DNA of 35,153 bases from Gammaproteobacteria bacterium (GCA_028821125.1 JAPPHD010000026.1:1-35153); one strand, 5' to 3'; shown: positions 15,294-26,096, counted from the first letter of the stretch. Notes: generated by a model from the sequence alone, not told the origin. Made by a program: numbers and translations.

Positions 15294-17825
15294 CTACTGG
15301 CGGTAGTTGTCCCCTCCAGGCAGAGACAGGTTTGTCAGATTTCCCGTCGCGCTGTTTAGTAGATTCACTACATGAATGGTCCCTTCGGCTTCGATGAACA
15401 GCCGCCACTTACCTTCCCCGTCGCCTAGCCGACCCGTCAGGTTCCCGTCGCCGTTCTCCAACTGCTCGGCGTTCAAGGCGCGGGCGGCTCCGGGGAGCAG
15501 CCTGAGTTCAACTGGAGACTGGCCTTTGGTGCCATCGTCATCATACCCCGTGATCTTGACGTCCACCGTGTTGTCAGAATCGGGATTGATCAGACGCAGC
15601 ATGCTGCGCTGCCTGGAGTTGCTGGCCGGGTTGAACGCCGGCACATGGTGTGCACCCGTGCGCTCCTCGAAAACGACCAAATCGTGCATGGAGGTGAGAA
15701 ACCCGTCCTCGGTACGAACGTAGGCCGCCACCTCGAATTCAAGATCCGATTCAAACTCCAGGCGCCAATCTCCTGTTCCAGGCCCGATGCCCGAAGACAA
15801 TCCCTTTTCCGGTTTGCCCTCTTCCAGGTCTTTCGAGTTGAAGGGACGGGTCTGATGCGGCTCGATGGACAGCGAGACCGTGCCGGCGCTCTCGCCACTG
15901 TCGTCCGTGGCCGAAATGCGCACCTCGCCCGCGCGCCCGGAGCGATTGAAGACCCGGACAAACCCCTGGCGCCCGTCTGCTGCAAGGGCCGATGCGGAAA
16001 GAAACAGTGGCACCAGAACCTCTTTTACCGCAGAAGCCGCGCGAAACTCCACGTGCAGCCGATAGGCCCCGGTTTGCGTGTGATTGTAGCCGGTGACCTT
16101 GACGTAGTAGGTTCCGGGTGCAACTTCCGCCTCGATCCTGAAGTTGGTCTCGAAGCCCCCGTCATCGTCGAAATCGATGGTTCTTCCGTCGTCCCGTTTC
16201 AGCCTGCCAACAGTGTCCAGCATCCCCGTCGAATAGACCGTCAACGTTCCCGGTTCCGTGATGTCGATACGGAACATGTCAGCATCCGACCCGTCATCGA
16301 TCTGGCCCCGGGTTTCAGAACCCGAGAGTACGCCGGTGGCGTCGTCTGCCGTACCACCGTGGTCGTCCACCAGCGGCGGATTCGTCGGCACCAGGTGCAC
16401 GCCCGCGTGCGTACCGAAGAATCGGTCCAGGCGGCCGTAGCTGTCTCTGGTGCAGTCGTCGGCAGGCCCCCCGGACAGTAGGCCAATGAGTACCTCTTCG
16501 CCGGCATCGTCAGACGTGAACAGGCCGGCGCCGCTGCTTCCGCCCTGCGTGGCGCCCTCGGTCCACACGACGTTGATGGCGTCGACCGGGCCGTCTTCGA
16601 AAGCGGTAACGCCTGTCTTCTCAATGTTTCCGCCCGCCCATTGCTTGACCTCTCCTGCCGGGTGATGCAATGAAGAGACCTCCGTACCGTTCAGCCAGCC
16701 GCCCGTTGCATCCCAGGCGGCCAGGCAGGCGGAATCAGGCAGGCCATCACGCAGCCGCAACAGCGACCCGTCGGAATCCGGGTCGTTCGCCAGCAGGACG
16801 GCCCCGCCGGAAAGCGACTGGTAGTCCCGGCGAAGCGTGGTACCCCCGCAGCTACTGTATTCATAACGCCAGGTCGTCTCGACGTTATCGGCGGCACTCT
16901 GGGAATTGATGCAATGTTCCGCGGTAAGGATAAAGGGGGCGTCAAAGTTTTCGTCTCTCGGACGGGTGGAGTTCACCGCCGTGCCGGTGCAGACGAACGT
17001 GTCCCCGCCCTCGAGCGTATAGGCCAGTATTGCCACGGCGCTGCTCGGGCAACTGGGCAACTGCTTGCAGGCCGCCTCGACCGGTTCGCAGCTCGCCGCA
17101 TTCCTGCGCACCTGTCCGCCCCGGTCCGACAACTTCGGTGACGAACGGTGGATGTGAGATACACCGATTATCCGGAAACTAACCTCTCCCGGGTCAGCCG
17201 ATGGAGGTATCTCTATCTCCACCCCCGCGGCATCGCCCCTGATGCTCGGCGACCAGCGTGTTCCCGGCCGGGAATTCGCTGATTCGTCGATTTGCGAGAG
17301 TACTTTCCGGATAAAGTCGCTCCACTTTAACCCCCGATACCGGATATCGGGACGGCCTACCTCGAAGAACCGCACCCTCGCCCTGTCCGGCAGTGCCGCC
17401 TCAATCGCCAGCCGTACAGATTCGGCATCGGGAGAGCGTACGCTGAACGAAGCTACCCGGCCCCCTCCGGGCAGTACTGTCCATTGCGCCGCTGATGCCA
17501 GGTCACCCTGTTGCGCTTCGGGGAGCTCCCGGGAAAACCCGATCTGAAACGGTGCGCCCGGCTTGATCGGTTCGAGCCTGGCTGCCGCCTCGGCCTCGGC
17601 GATGGGTGGCAGGGCAATCCCATGCGACACCGGAAACCGGGAATAGTCCCGCCTGGTCTGCCATGAACTTGGGGGTTGTACGGGTTCTGCCGCCAACCTG
17701 GGACCCACCGCCCCCACTCGGTCGGCGTTCGCTGTCGCCGCCGTGAAACTCAGGGAGAACAGACACCACAAGACAACTCGTTGACCTTTCACAGCCAAAT
17801 CCGATTTTCCAGATCCGCCCGACAT
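15294..17825 (-). CDS. Secreted trypsin-like serine protease with PPC domain and two C-terminal repeats
   Basis: This 843-residue exported protein resembles lysyl-endopeptidase-type chymotrypsin-fold proteases. A signal peptide (VVLWCLFSLSFTAATANA) is followed by a propeptide-like region to about residue 240. The protease domain has FILTAEHCIN (His304), SDGSLLRL (candidate Asp) and GGSSGAGLF (Ser431), plus several Cys. A PPC domain (about 500-590; DADMFRIDITEPGTLTVYS, GTYYVKVTGYNHTQTGAY) follows. Two tandem repeats of about 110 residues close the protein, each with an N-x-S/D strand, a DD(S/D)G turn and GDWRLEFES or GKWRLFIEA. The start was set at ATG 17825 (AGGG upstream); ATG 17858 is possible. 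Substrate specificity is unknown. Confidence 0.85.
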   Translation of the reverse strand: MSGGSGKSDLAVKGQRVVLWCLFSLSFTAATANADRVGAVGPRLAAEPVQPPSSWQTRRDYSRFPVSHGIALPPIAEAEAAARLEPIKPGAPFQIGFSRELPEAQQGDLASAAQWTVLPGGGRVASFSVRSPDAESVRLAIEAALPDRARVRFFEVGRPDIRYRGLKWSDFIRKVLSQIDESANSRPGTRWSPSIRGDAAGVEIEIPPSADPGEVSFRIIGVSHIHRSSPKLSDRGGQVRRNAASCEPVEAACKQLPSCPSSAVAILAYTLEGGDTFVCTGTAVNSTRPRDENFDAPFILTAEHCINSQSAADNVETTWRYEYSSCGGTTLRRDYQSLSGGAVLLANDPDSDGSLLRLRDGLPDSACLAAWDATGGWLNGTEVSSLHHPAGEVKQWAGGNIEKTGVTAFEDGPVDAINVVWTEGATQGGSSGAGLFTSDDAGEEVLIGLLSGGPADDCTRDSYGRLDRFFGTHAGVHLVPTNPPLVDDHGGTADDATGVLSGSETRGQIDDGSDADMFRIDITEPGTLTVYSTGMLDTVGRLKRDDGRTIDFDDDGGFETNFRIEAEVAPGTYYVKVTGYNHTQTGAYRLHVEFRAASAVKEVLVPLFLSASALAADGRQGFVRVFNRSGRAGEVRISATDDSGESAGTVSLSIEPHQTRPFNSKDLEEGKPEKGLSSGIGPGTGDWRLEFESDLEFEVAAYVRTEDGFLTSMHDLVVFEERTGAHHVPAFNPASNSRQRSMLRLINPDSDNTVDVKITGYDDDGTKGQSPVELRLLPGAARALNAEQLENGDGNLTGRLGDGEGKWRLFIEAEGTIHVVNLLNSATGNLTNLSLPGGDNYRQ

Positions 17826-17910
17826 GTGGCCAACCCTGAACACAGTTGACTGAATCATTGCTGAACGGCAAGCACCTTCCTGTCCGACACGAGCCGCCGA
17901 GTAAACCGCG

Positions 17911-19608
17911 TTACTCGACCCGCACCGTCACGACGTCAGTGTCGTGGTACTGCCGGTGGCGCACCGATGACGCGTAGTGCTCCAACAGCCTGAGCGACGC
18001 CGCCGTTTCGTGCGGCATGTCGGCCACGTCGACAAGGGCGAGCTGGTCTTCGAGGTTCGATTCGCCCGCGCTGGCTACGAACTCCAGTTCCGCCGCCCTG
18101 CCGTCCGCCCGGGCCACCACCAGGAGGCGCCGCTCCGCGCCGTTGTCCATCAGGCTGTGCACGGTTTCCTCGCCGACGGCGCGCAGGCGGTGGGCCATCT
18201 CCTCCCCGGATTTCATGCCGGCTGCGAACCGGACGAAGAAAGCGTCGACGGCGGAGAGCGAGTCGGCACTCAATGGCACCCGCAAACGCCGGGGCCGCGG
18301 GCTGGTCAGGCCGAGCAACGTGGACAAGAGAATCACGGTAATGCCACCGGCCGTCATGCCGTTGCCGAGCAGTTCTCCGATGAACCCTGTCATGTGCTCG
18401 GGAAAGATCATGTCGAACTGGCAGGCGAGGCCGATCCAGAAGCTCATCCCCACGATCAGGCTCTTGCGGTAATCGAGGCCTTCGGAGACCAGTATCTTGA
18501 CGCCGAACATGGCGAGAAGCGCCACAAGAACGGCCAGGTAGGCGGCGGCGACCGGCCCCGGAATGGCGACGACCGCCGCAACGAGCTTCGGCAACAGGGC
18601 GAGCACGATGAACATCGCCCCGGTCATGACGCCGATTCTCCGGGCGGCAACCCCCGTGAGTTCGGTGATCGCGATGCTGGCGCCGTAGGTGGTGTTCGGC
18701 ACGGTGCCGCCGAGCCCCGAGAGCAGGTTGCCCAGCCCGTCGGCGTTGATGGCGCCCTGCACGGCCCGGAAGTCGATGGCCCGGGTTTCGCGCCAGGACG
18801 CCCGCTGAATGGCAATGCTGTCGCCGAGGGTGTCCATGGCCCCGACCAGGGTCACCAGTACGAAGCCGGGCAACAGCGCCCAGAAAGCCGTGCCGAAGCT
18901 GAGATCCAGGCCGGGCCACCCAGCCGGATCGGGAAAGCCGATCCAGGGCGCATCGACAATCCGCTGCACGTCGTAGATGCCGAAGTAGTGCCCGATCAGG
19001 CATCCCACCACCAGACCGATGGCAAGCGCCCACAGGCGCGGCGCGCCCTCGAAACGCAGCGCCAGGAACACGATGGTCAACAGCGAGACGCCCGCCGTTA
19101 CCGGCGCGGCGGCAGGGTCGGCGAATTCCGGAACGTCCGTCATCTTGCGCAGGATGATCGGCGCGACGCTGACCGGAATCAGCAACAGGACGGTGCCCGC
19201 GACCGTGGGTGTGAAAATCCGCCGCAACTCCGCCATCTTCCAGCCCAGGCCGAACTGCACCAGCGATGAGAAGACGATCAGCGTGGCCAAGAGCGCGGGC
19301 CCGCTCGCCTCAAGGGCGCTGACGCTCACCGGCAGGAACGCGGAAGTGCTGCCCATCACCAGGATGTAACCGGCGCCGATGCGTCCCACCCGCACGCTCT
19401 GCACGATGGTCGCGACACCGCTCACGATAACGGCGGCGAATACCGCCCAGGCCAGATAGGCTTCGGACGCCCCGCCGAGGCTGACCAGTATTACCGGCGG
19501 CAGCACGACCGTGGCGATGGCCAGTGCCGTGAACTGCGCACCGATCCCCAGCGCGAGAAGCGTCGGCGGACGCTCGTCCGCCTCGAAGCGTATCGTTTCG
19601 TTACTCAC
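17911..19608 (-). CDS. NCS2-family nucleobase (xanthine/uracil) permease with C-terminal GHKL-like domain
   Basis: This 565-residue inner-membrane protein should import a purine or pyrimidine base with protons or sodium. It has about 14 hydrophobic segments and NCS2 landmarks: FTALAIATVVLPPVIL early, GSTSAFLPV, and the signature region GLGNLLSGLGGTVPNTTYG (N and T residues) near residue 320. Residues 445-565 are soluble and not typical of the family: LRAVGEETVHSLMDNGAE, RLLVVARADGRAAELEF, and a strand-rich end. This resembles a degenerate RsbW/GHKL ATPase fold without the glycine-rich lid. The start is GTG 19608, overlapping the O-methyltransferase stop by 8 bp, with no clear Shine-Dalgarno sequence, so translation is probably coupled. 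The substrate is not determinable. Confidence 0.88.
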   Translation of the reverse strand: MSNETIRFEADERPPTLLALGIGAQFTALAIATVVLPPVILVSLGGASEAYLAWAVFAAVIVSGVATIVQSVRVGRIGAGYILVMGSTSAFLPVSVSALEASGPALLATLIVFSSLVQFGLGWKMAELRRIFTPTVAGTVLLLIPVSVAPIILRKMTDVPEFADPAAAPVTAGVSLLTIVFLALRFEGAPRLWALAIGLVVGCLIGHYFGIYDVQRIVDAPWIGFPDPAGWPGLDLSFGTAFWALLPGFVLVTLVGAMDTLGDSIAIQRASWRETRAIDFRAVQGAINADGLGNLLSGLGGTVPNTTYGASIAITELTGVAARRIGVMTGAMFIVLALLPKLVAAVVAIPGPVAAAYLAVLVALLAMFGVKILVSEGLDYRKSLIVGMSFWIGLACQFDMIFPEHMTGFIGELLGNGMTAGGITVILLSTLLGLTSPRPRRLRVPLSADSLSAVDAFFVRFAAGMKSGEEMAHRLRAVGEETVHSLMDNGAERRLLVVARADGRAAELEFVASAGESNLEDQLALVDVADMPHETAASLRLLEHYASSVRHRQYHDTDVVTVRVE

Positions 19609-20338
19609 TGGATGGAGAGGTCGATCGAAACACCGAGATTTCCACCGCATCGGCGACGTTCGTGTATTCGATGTTTGCGGGGCGGTGTTCGCTGTCGTAG
19701 CGGCCACAGGTGCGCACGTAACTCAGGTAATCGCCGGGGTCGAAGAATTCCCCCACGTTGTCGGCCACGACGATGGATCCGGGGCCTACCAGACCCCGCC
19801 GCTCCATCAACTGGAGATCGGGTTTGTACAGATCTTTCCAGTGATCGAGAAACACGAGGTCGAAGCGGCCCTGCAAGGTCGCCAGAACCTCGGCCGACGC
19901 ACCGTGCAGAAACGTGATCCGATCGCCAAGACCGGCCACGTCAACATTTGCTCTCGCGCATTCGACGAACGTCCCGCTGATTTCGATTGAGGTAACCCGT
20001 GCCTCCGGCCCAAGTGCGTCCGCAAGCATGATCGACGAATAGCCACAGTATGCGCCCACTTCCAGGACGCGTGCCGCACGGGGCAGACGGCCAGCCATTT
20101 CCGCGACCAGGGGACCCTTGTCCGGCCCTATGTTCATCAGCCAACGCTTTTCCCTCGCAAACCGGTCCATCGTTCGCAGCACGTCGGCCGGGTCACCCCG
20201 CGCGGCATGTGCCGCCACGTACTCGGCAACGCGAACCGGTCGCGGCGGCGCGCCGGTGACCTTGTCGATGAGCGCGTGCACCCCATTCTTCAGCGCGAAA
20301 CCCGGCACGCCTGGCGCCAGCAGTTTTCGGAGTTGCAT
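19601..20338 (-). CDS. Catechol-O-methyltransferase-like SAM-dependent O-methyltransferase
   Basis: This 245-residue soluble enzyme should transfer a methyl group from SAM to a catechol-like hydroxyl, using a divalent metal. It shows RWLMNIGPDKGPLVAEM (compare COMT MNVGDxKG), SAM motif I VLEVGAYCGYSSIML, acidic motif SIEISG, and the metal-binding aspartates in DLVFLDHWKDLYKPD and VVADNVG. The start is ATG 20338, with GGAAG a few bases upstream. Upstream in-frame sequence runs into the tRNA-Pro gene and is not coding. It overlaps the NCS2 gene by 8 bp, so both are probably made from one mRNA. The natural substrate is unknown. Confidence 0.87.
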   Translation of the reverse strand: MQLRKLLAPGVPGFALKNGVHALIDKVTGAPPRPVRVAEYVAAHAARGDPADVLRTMDRFAREKRWLMNIGPDKGPLVAEMAGRLPRAARVLEVGAYCGYSSIMLADALGPEARVTSIEISGTFVECARANVDVAGLGDRITFLHGASAEVLATLQGRFDLVFLDHWKDLYKPDLQLMERRGLVGPGSIVVADNVGEFFDPGDYLSYVRTCGRYDSEHRPANIEYTNVADAVEISVFRSTSPSSE

Positions 20339-20393
20339 GGTCGTCTTCCGTATTGGTCCGCCTGGGTAACGACAACTGGATTCAGGGTGGTGG

Positions 20394-20470
<77 letters not shown>

Positions 20471-20581
20471 CAGTTGCGCGCCGCATGATAACCAGAGTAC
20501 CCGGCGAATAGAAGAATCGGCGCCGGCACGGGCAGTCTCTCGATGGGGCAGCCGGCCAGGGGCGTGGACCGACAAATCCGC

Positions 20582-20935
20582 TCAGGACTTAAGAAGCTGC
20601 AGCAGGCTCTCCATCTCCGCAATCATCTGCTTCACGAGCAGCCGGAACTGCGTCTGGTCCTGCCTGGCATCATCGCCCGCCAGGCGTTGACGAGCCCCGT
20701 TGATCGTGTACCCCTGATCGTAGAGGAGCGAGCGAATCTGCCGGACGACGATCACGTCCTGGCGCTGGTAGTAGCGCCGGTTGCCCGTGCGCCTCACCGG
20801 ATTGATCTGCGGAAACTCCTGTTCCCAGTAACGCAGCACGTGCGGCTTGACGTCGCAGAGTTCGCTGACCTCGCCGATTTTGAAGTACCGCTTGCCGGGT
20901 ATCGGCGGCAACTCAGCCGTCGGTTCCTGGTCCAC
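20582..20935 (-). CDS. MerR-family regulator of the ihfA-linked type
   Basis: This 117-residue DNA-binding protein has a MerR winged-helix domain ([20 protein letters not shown], then [20 protein letters not shown]) and a C-terminal helix ([19 protein letters not shown]) that should dimerise. There is no Cys-rich ligand-binding domain. Similar genes follow ihfA in many beta- and gammaproteobacteria; their targets are unknown. The start is GTG 20935, inside the ihfA 3' end (23-bp overlap), preceded by GGAGGG with 5-nt spacing. This indicates translational coupling. Confidence 0.88.
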   Translation of the reverse strand: MDQEPTAELPPIPGKRYFKIGEVSELCDVKPHVLRYWEQEFPQINPVRRTGNRRYYQRQDVIVVRQIRSLLYDQGYTINGARQRLAGDDARQDQTQFRLLVKQMIAEMESLLQLLKS

Positions 20936-21221
20936 CGTAGCCCTCCACCCGGGCTTTCAGCTTCTGGCCGGGCCGGAAGGTCACCACGCGCCTGGCGGTG
21001 ATTGGAATCTCTTCCCCGGTCTTCGGATTGCGGCCCGGCCGTTCGCCCTTCTCCCGCAGATCGAAGTTCCCGAAACCCGAGAGCTTGACCTGCTCGTTCC
21101 CTTCAAGCGAACTGGAGACCTCATCGAAGAAAAGTTCCACGATCTCCTTCGCTTCACGCTTGTTGAGACCCAGTTCCTCGAACAGCCGGTCCGCCATTTG
21201 TGCTTTTGTGAGTGCGCCCAC
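20913..21221 (-). CDS. ihfA: Integration host factor subunit alpha
   Basis: This 102-residue histone-like protein forms the IHF heterodimer with IhfB and bends DNA at specific sites. It shows [60 protein letters not shown], and the DNA-intercalating Pro arm [13 protein letters not shown]. The start is GTG 21221 because GGGAG lies 7 nt upstream. A GTG six codons further up (21239) is in frame but has no such site. It follows pheT, as is standard in gammaproteobacteria. Confidence 0.95.
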   Translation of the reverse strand: MGALTKAQMADRLFEELGLNKREAKEIVELFFDEVSSSLEGNEQVKLSGFGNFDLREKGERPGRNPKTGEEIPITARRVVTFRPGQKLKARVEGYGGPGTDG

Positions 21222-21298
21222 TGATGTTCTCCCATCCACAAGGTCGACCCGGACGCAGCGCGGCGGGCGTTCCCTTTGCTAACGGAACCTATCGAATC

Positions 21299-23698
21299 CT
21301 ACCGGAGCCTGGCCCCCAACTTCGATTGCAGGGCCGCCACCGCCTTGGCCGCATACCCGGATATGTCAGCCTCGGTAAGGGTCGCCGATGGATGCTGAAA
21401 CGTCAAGCCTACAGCAACACTTTTTTCATTAGAATCAATGCTTTTTCCTCGATAGACGTCAAACAGTCTTAACTCGACGAGGATCTCGCCCAGGGCATCG
21501 GCCAGGGTGGACTGCACCTGTGCGGCGGTAACGCGCTCGTTCACCACCAGGGCGAGGTCGCGGCGGACGCTCGGCATACGGGAGATGGGCGAGTACTTGC
21601 GCTGCCGATGCGACAGTACCGCATCGCTCGACAACTCGAACACATGGACGCCCGGCCCGACATCGAGGCGGTGCTCGAGTTCCGGGTGCAACCGGCCGAG
21701 GCGGCCCACCCGTTCGCCGCCGAGGATCACAACCGCCTGCTGGCCCGGGTGCAGAACCGGGTCGTCGCCCGGTTGGAAGGCAACGTCTTTCGCTCCCGCC
21801 CATGCGAGCAACTGTTCCACCTGCCCCTTGATATCGAAGAAATCCACCGCCGCCGACTCCGTGTGCCAGCTCTCCGGGGTCCGCTCGCCCCAGAGCAGGC
21901 CACCGAGCATCGAGACCTGCCGCGGGCCGCTCCGCTTCGGGTCGCTCTCGGGCGTGAAACAGTAGCCGAGTTCGAACAGGCGCACCGCCTCCTGTTGCCG
22001 CTGTGTGTTGAAGCGCAGCGCATCCACGAGCCCCGGCAACAGGCAGGTGCGCATGACCGACTGCTCGGCCGACATGGGATTGGCGAGCGGAACCGGATTC
22101 CCCCGCGGGTCAAGCAGGTCCTGGGTGACCGGATCGACGAAACTGTATGTGATGACCTCCTGGAATCCGGCCGCGGCCAGCAGGCGCTTGACCGACCGTT
22201 CGTCGTTGTGGCCCAGCGGCGCCGGACGCAGGGCCAGGGCCGCATCCGGCAACAGGCTCGGTATGCGGCCGTATCCGTAAATGCGGCAGACCTCTTCGAC
22301 CAGATCCGCCTCGATACGAATGTCGAAGCGATGGCTCGGCACGGAAATGGTCCAGACGATGCCGGCGGCTTCCGTTTCGCTCCGCTCGACAAGCTCGAAA
22401 TCGAGCCGGGCCAGTGCCCGGTCCACCTCGCCCGGCGGGATGGGCACGCCCGCCAGTTCATCCAGGCGCGCCTGGCGCAGCGAGACCGTCGGGCGGGTGG
22501 GCAGGTGATCCCGATCGACGGATTCCAGTACCGGCCCCGCCTCTCCCCCGACAATCTCCAGAAGCAAGCCGGTCGCGCGCTCCACCGCCTGGGCCTGCAG
22601 TTCGAAATCGACGCCGCGTTCGTAGCGATGCGAAGCGTCGGTGTGCAGGCCCAGCCGTCGCGCCGCCCCGGCAACCGCCAGGGGCGCAAAGAAAGCGCAC
22701 TCCAGGAAAACACTGACCGTGTCCAAGCCCACACCGCTCCGCTCGCCGCCCATGACACCCGCCACCGCCACCGGCCCGCTGCCGTCGGCAATCAGCAGAA
22801 CGTCGGGATCGGGCTTGATCTCCCGGCCATCGAGCAGGGTCATGGTCTCGCCCTCCAGCGCCCACCTGACCACGATGCCGCCGTCCAGCCGGTCGAGATC
22901 GAAGGCGTGCATGGGCTGCCCGAGTTCGAGCATCACGTAGTTGGTTACGTCGACCACCGGGTCGATGCTGCGGAGCCCCGAGCGGCGCAGCCGTTCCGCC
23001 ATCCAGAACGGCGTCGCGGCGCCGACATCGATGTTTTCGATAACCCGGCCCAGGTAGCGGGGACACCCGGCGCCGTCCTCGAGGGTTACCGGAAAGGTGG
23101 AATCGATGGACGCGGGAACAGGCGGCGCCCGCCGATGACGCACGGGCAGGTCGTTGAGAACGCCCACCTCCCGCGCGAGCCCGCGCAATCCGAGACAGTC
23201 GCCGCGATTCGGCGTGAGATCCACATCGATCGAGACATCGTCAAGACCGATAGCCGCGGCCAGGTCGGCGCCGACCTCGCAGTCACTGCCCAGCTCGACG
23301 ATGGTGTCCGACTCCGTGCCCAGACCCAGTTCGACGGCGCTGCACAACATCCCCGCCGAGCTGACCCCGCGCAGCTCCGCTTCGGCGATTTCGATGTCGC
23401 CGGGCAGCACCGCGCCGATGCGCGCATAAGCGGAAAGCAGCCCGGGCCGCGCGTTGGGCGCCCCGCAGACCACCTGGTGCCGGCCGGCCCCGTCCGAGAC
23501 GGCACACACCTGAAGATTGGGGGCATGGGGATGGGGTTCCACCGCGTCGATGCGGGCCACAACCGTGCCTTGCAAGGCCTGGGCGACAGGCTCCACCCCG
23601 TCTACCTCGAGCCCGGCCATGGTGAGCTGATCGAGCAACTCGTCGCGGCCGATCGCCGGATCGACCCACTCCCGCAGCCATGCTTCGCTGAACTTCAT
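21299..23698 (-). CDS. pheT: Phenylalanine-tRNA ligase beta subunit
   Basis: This 799-residue subunit, with PheS, charges tRNA-Phe. It is full length. The N-terminal FSEAWLREWVDPAIGRDELL is followed by an EMAP-like tRNA-binding domain (residues 40-150; NLQVCAVSDGAGRHQVVCGA), B3/B4 editing-type domains, a B5 domain, a catalytic-like core (GFQEVITYSFVDPVTQDLL), and a C-terminal anticodon-binding FDX-ACB domain (ISRMPSVRRDLALVVNERVT). It starts 12 bp after the pheS stop. The opposite strand is open over a long distance but is a shadow of this gene. Confidence 0.97.
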   Translation of the reverse strand: MKFSEAWLREWVDPAIGRDELLDQLTMAGLEVDGVEPVAQALQGTVVARIDAVEPHPHAPNLQVCAVSDGAGRHQVVCGAPNARPGLLSAYARIGAVLPGDIEIAEAELRGVSSAGMLCSAVELGLGTESDTIVELGSDCEVGADLAAAIGLDDVSIDVDLTPNRGDCLGLRGLAREVGVLNDLPVRHRRAPPVPASIDSTFPVTLEDGAGCPRYLGRVIENIDVGAATPFWMAERLRRSGLRSIDPVVDVTNYVMLELGQPMHAFDLDRLDGGIVVRWALEGETMTLLDGREIKPDPDVLLIADGSGPVAVAGVMGGERSGVGLDTVSVFLECAFFAPLAVAGAARRLGLHTDASHRYERGVDFELQAQAVERATGLLLEIVGGEAGPVLESVDRDHLPTRPTVSLRQARLDELAGVPIPPGEVDRALARLDFELVERSETEAAGIVWTISVPSHRFDIRIEADLVEEVCRIYGYGRIPSLLPDAALALRPAPLGHNDERSVKRLLAAAGFQEVITYSFVDPVTQDLLDPRGNPVPLANPMSAEQSVMRTCLLPGLVDALRFNTQRQQEAVRLFELGYCFTPESDPKRSGPRQVSMLGGLLWGERTPESWHTESAAVDFFDIKGQVEQLLAWAGAKDVAFQPGDDPVLHPGQQAVVILGGERVGRLGRLHPELEHRLDVGPGVHVFELSSDAVLSHRQRKYSPISRMPSVRRDLALVVNERVTAAQVQSTLADALGEILVELRLFDVYRGKSIDSNEKSVAVGLTFQHPSATLTEADISGYAAKAVAALQSKLGARLR

Positions 23699-23710
23699 GT
23701 CGGCCCGTTT

Positions 23711-24733
<1,023 letters not shown>

Positions 24734-24833
24734 CTACGGTTGAACCCGGGTCAGTGTATGCGGGCGATGTCGATGCGCGGGGCGGGTGGTGCGGCGCCCG
24801 CGACGCGGGATTGGCGGGAGATGCGCGCGGGAT

Positions 24834-25193
24834 TCATGCCGCCAGGGCGGCCTTGGCCTGTTCCGCGAGGGCTTGAAACGCCTCCTTCTCGTGCACGGCG
24901 AGATCCGCCAGAACGCGCCGGTCGACCTCGATGTTCGCCTGCTTGAGCCCGGCGATCAGGCGGCTGTAGGACAGGCCGTGCTGGCGCGCGGCGGCGTTGA
25001 TGCGAACGATCCACAGCGACCGGAACTGGCGCTTGCGCTGCCGCCGGTCGCGATAGGCGTATTGGCCGGCGCGGATGACGGCCTGCTTGGCCACCCTGAA
25101 ACTGCGGCTGCGGGCTCCGTAGTAGCCCTTGGCCTGCTTGAGGACCTTCTTGCGCCGCGCCCGCGAGGCGACGCTGCGGCTTGCTCTGGGCAT
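24834..25193 (-). CDS. rplT: 50S ribosomal protein L20
   Basis: This 119-residue basic protein binds 23S rRNA early in 50S assembly. It shows [60 protein letters not shown] and a C-terminal [18 protein letters not shown] precedes the ATG. In other bacteria L20 represses its own operon; no structured site could be assigned here by eye. Confidence 0.97.
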   Translation of the reverse strand: MPRASRSVASRARRKKVLKQAKGYYGARSRSFRVAKQAVIRAGQYAYRDRRQRKRQFRSLWIVRINAAARQHGLSYSRLIAGLKQANIEVDRRVLADLAVHEKEAFQALAEQAKAALAA

Positions 25194-25220
25194 CGATGAT
25201 TCTCCTGGTCCGGCCCGCTC

Positions 25221-25421
25221 TCAGCGGGCTTTCTTGGGCAGCATGCGTTTCAGGCTCGGAACATCCGCCGCGGACACGCTTTCGAAACCACGCAGCCGTC
25301 TTTTCCGCTTTTTCGGCTTTTTCGTCAGAATATGGTTTCTGTTCGTTCGACGATGCTTGAAACCCGAACTGGTGCGCCGGAACCGCTTGGCGGCGCCCCG
25401 TTTTGTCTTGAGCTTCGGCAT
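25221..25421 (-). CDS. rpmI: 50S ribosomal protein L35
   Basis: This is a 66-residue, strongly basic protein with the family start [20 protein letters not shown], a central [20 protein letters not shown] and a C-terminal [15 protein letters not shown]. It lies between infC and rplT as usual, with GGAGCGGGTC just upstream of the ATG. Confidence 0.97.
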   Translation of the reverse strand: MPKLKTKRGAAKRFRRTSSGFKHRRTNRNHILTKKPKKRKRRLRGFESVSAADVPSLKRMLPKKAR

Positions 25422-25481
25422 GACCCGCTCCGTAAGTTTTCCGTTCGTTCCAGCGACGCATCGCGTCGCCTCGACGCGGCG

Positions 25482-26036
25482 TCAGGACTGGGCCCTTCTG
25501 GCTTTCATTCGCTTCTTGGGAGCAAGCACCATGACGACCTGGCGGCCTTCGAACCGGGGTTCGGTCTCGACCGTTCCGAGTTCGGACAGGTCCGACTCGA
25601 TGCGCGACATCAGTTGCATGCCGATCTCGGGATGGACCATCTCGCGGCCGCGAAACCGGAGCGAAACCTTGGCCTTGTCGCCGTCTTCGAGGAACCGGAC
25701 GAGATTGCGCAGCTTCACCTGGTAATCGCCCTCTTCCGTGCCCGGACGGAACTTCATTTCCTTGACGTGGATCTGCTTTTGTTTCTTGCGCTGGGCCGCC
25801 CGGGTTTTCTTGATCTCGAACAGGTGCTTGCCGTAGTCGAGGACCTTGACAACCGGCGGGTCGGCGTCCGGTGCGATGAGCACGAGATCCATGCCGTCGC
25901 GCCTGGCCTCGCCCAACGCCTCCTCCCGGGAGACGATGCCCACCTGCCTGCCATCCGATGCGATCAACCGTACGTTTCGAGCCAGGATTTCTTCATTGAG
26001 AAGAGAACGCTCGAACCGCTTGCCGCCCTTTTTAAT
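25482..26036 (-). CDS. infC: Translation initiation factor IF-3 (ATT start)
   Basis: This 184-residue factor binds the 30S subunit and discriminates against non-canonical start codons. It has an N-terminal domain ([20 protein letters not shown]), a lysine-rich linker ([20 protein letters not shown]) and a C-terminal domain ([36 protein letters not shown]). The start is ATT at 26036, with GGAG 7 nt upstream; the protein then reads [16 protein letters not shown]. An ATT start is the known basis of infC autoregulation. No upstream ATG in frame gives a plausible protein. Confidence 0.95.
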   Translation of the reverse strand: MKKGGKRFERSLLNEEILARNVRLIASDGRQVGIVSREEALGEARRDGMDLVLIAPDADPPVVKVLDYGKHLFEIKKTRAAQRKKQKQIHVKEMKFRPGTEEGDYQVKLRNLVRFLEDGDKAKVSLRFRGREMVHPEIGMQLMSRIESDLSELGTVETEPRFEGRQVVMVLAPKKRMKARRAQS

Positions 26037-26073
26037 AGGTGCTCTCCATATATACCCTAGCCAGCCAGACAAA

Positions 26074-26088
26074 CCGCCATTCCGGCGG
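26074..26088 (-). promoter_or_regulatory. Small hairpin in the infC leader
   Basis: CCGCC and GGCGG (26074-26078 and 26084-26088) form a 5-bp stem with a 5-nt loop, in the transcribed leader between the promoter and the ATT start. A regulatory role is only inferred from position. Confidence 0.3.
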
Positions 26089-26096
26089 AGCGCGGC

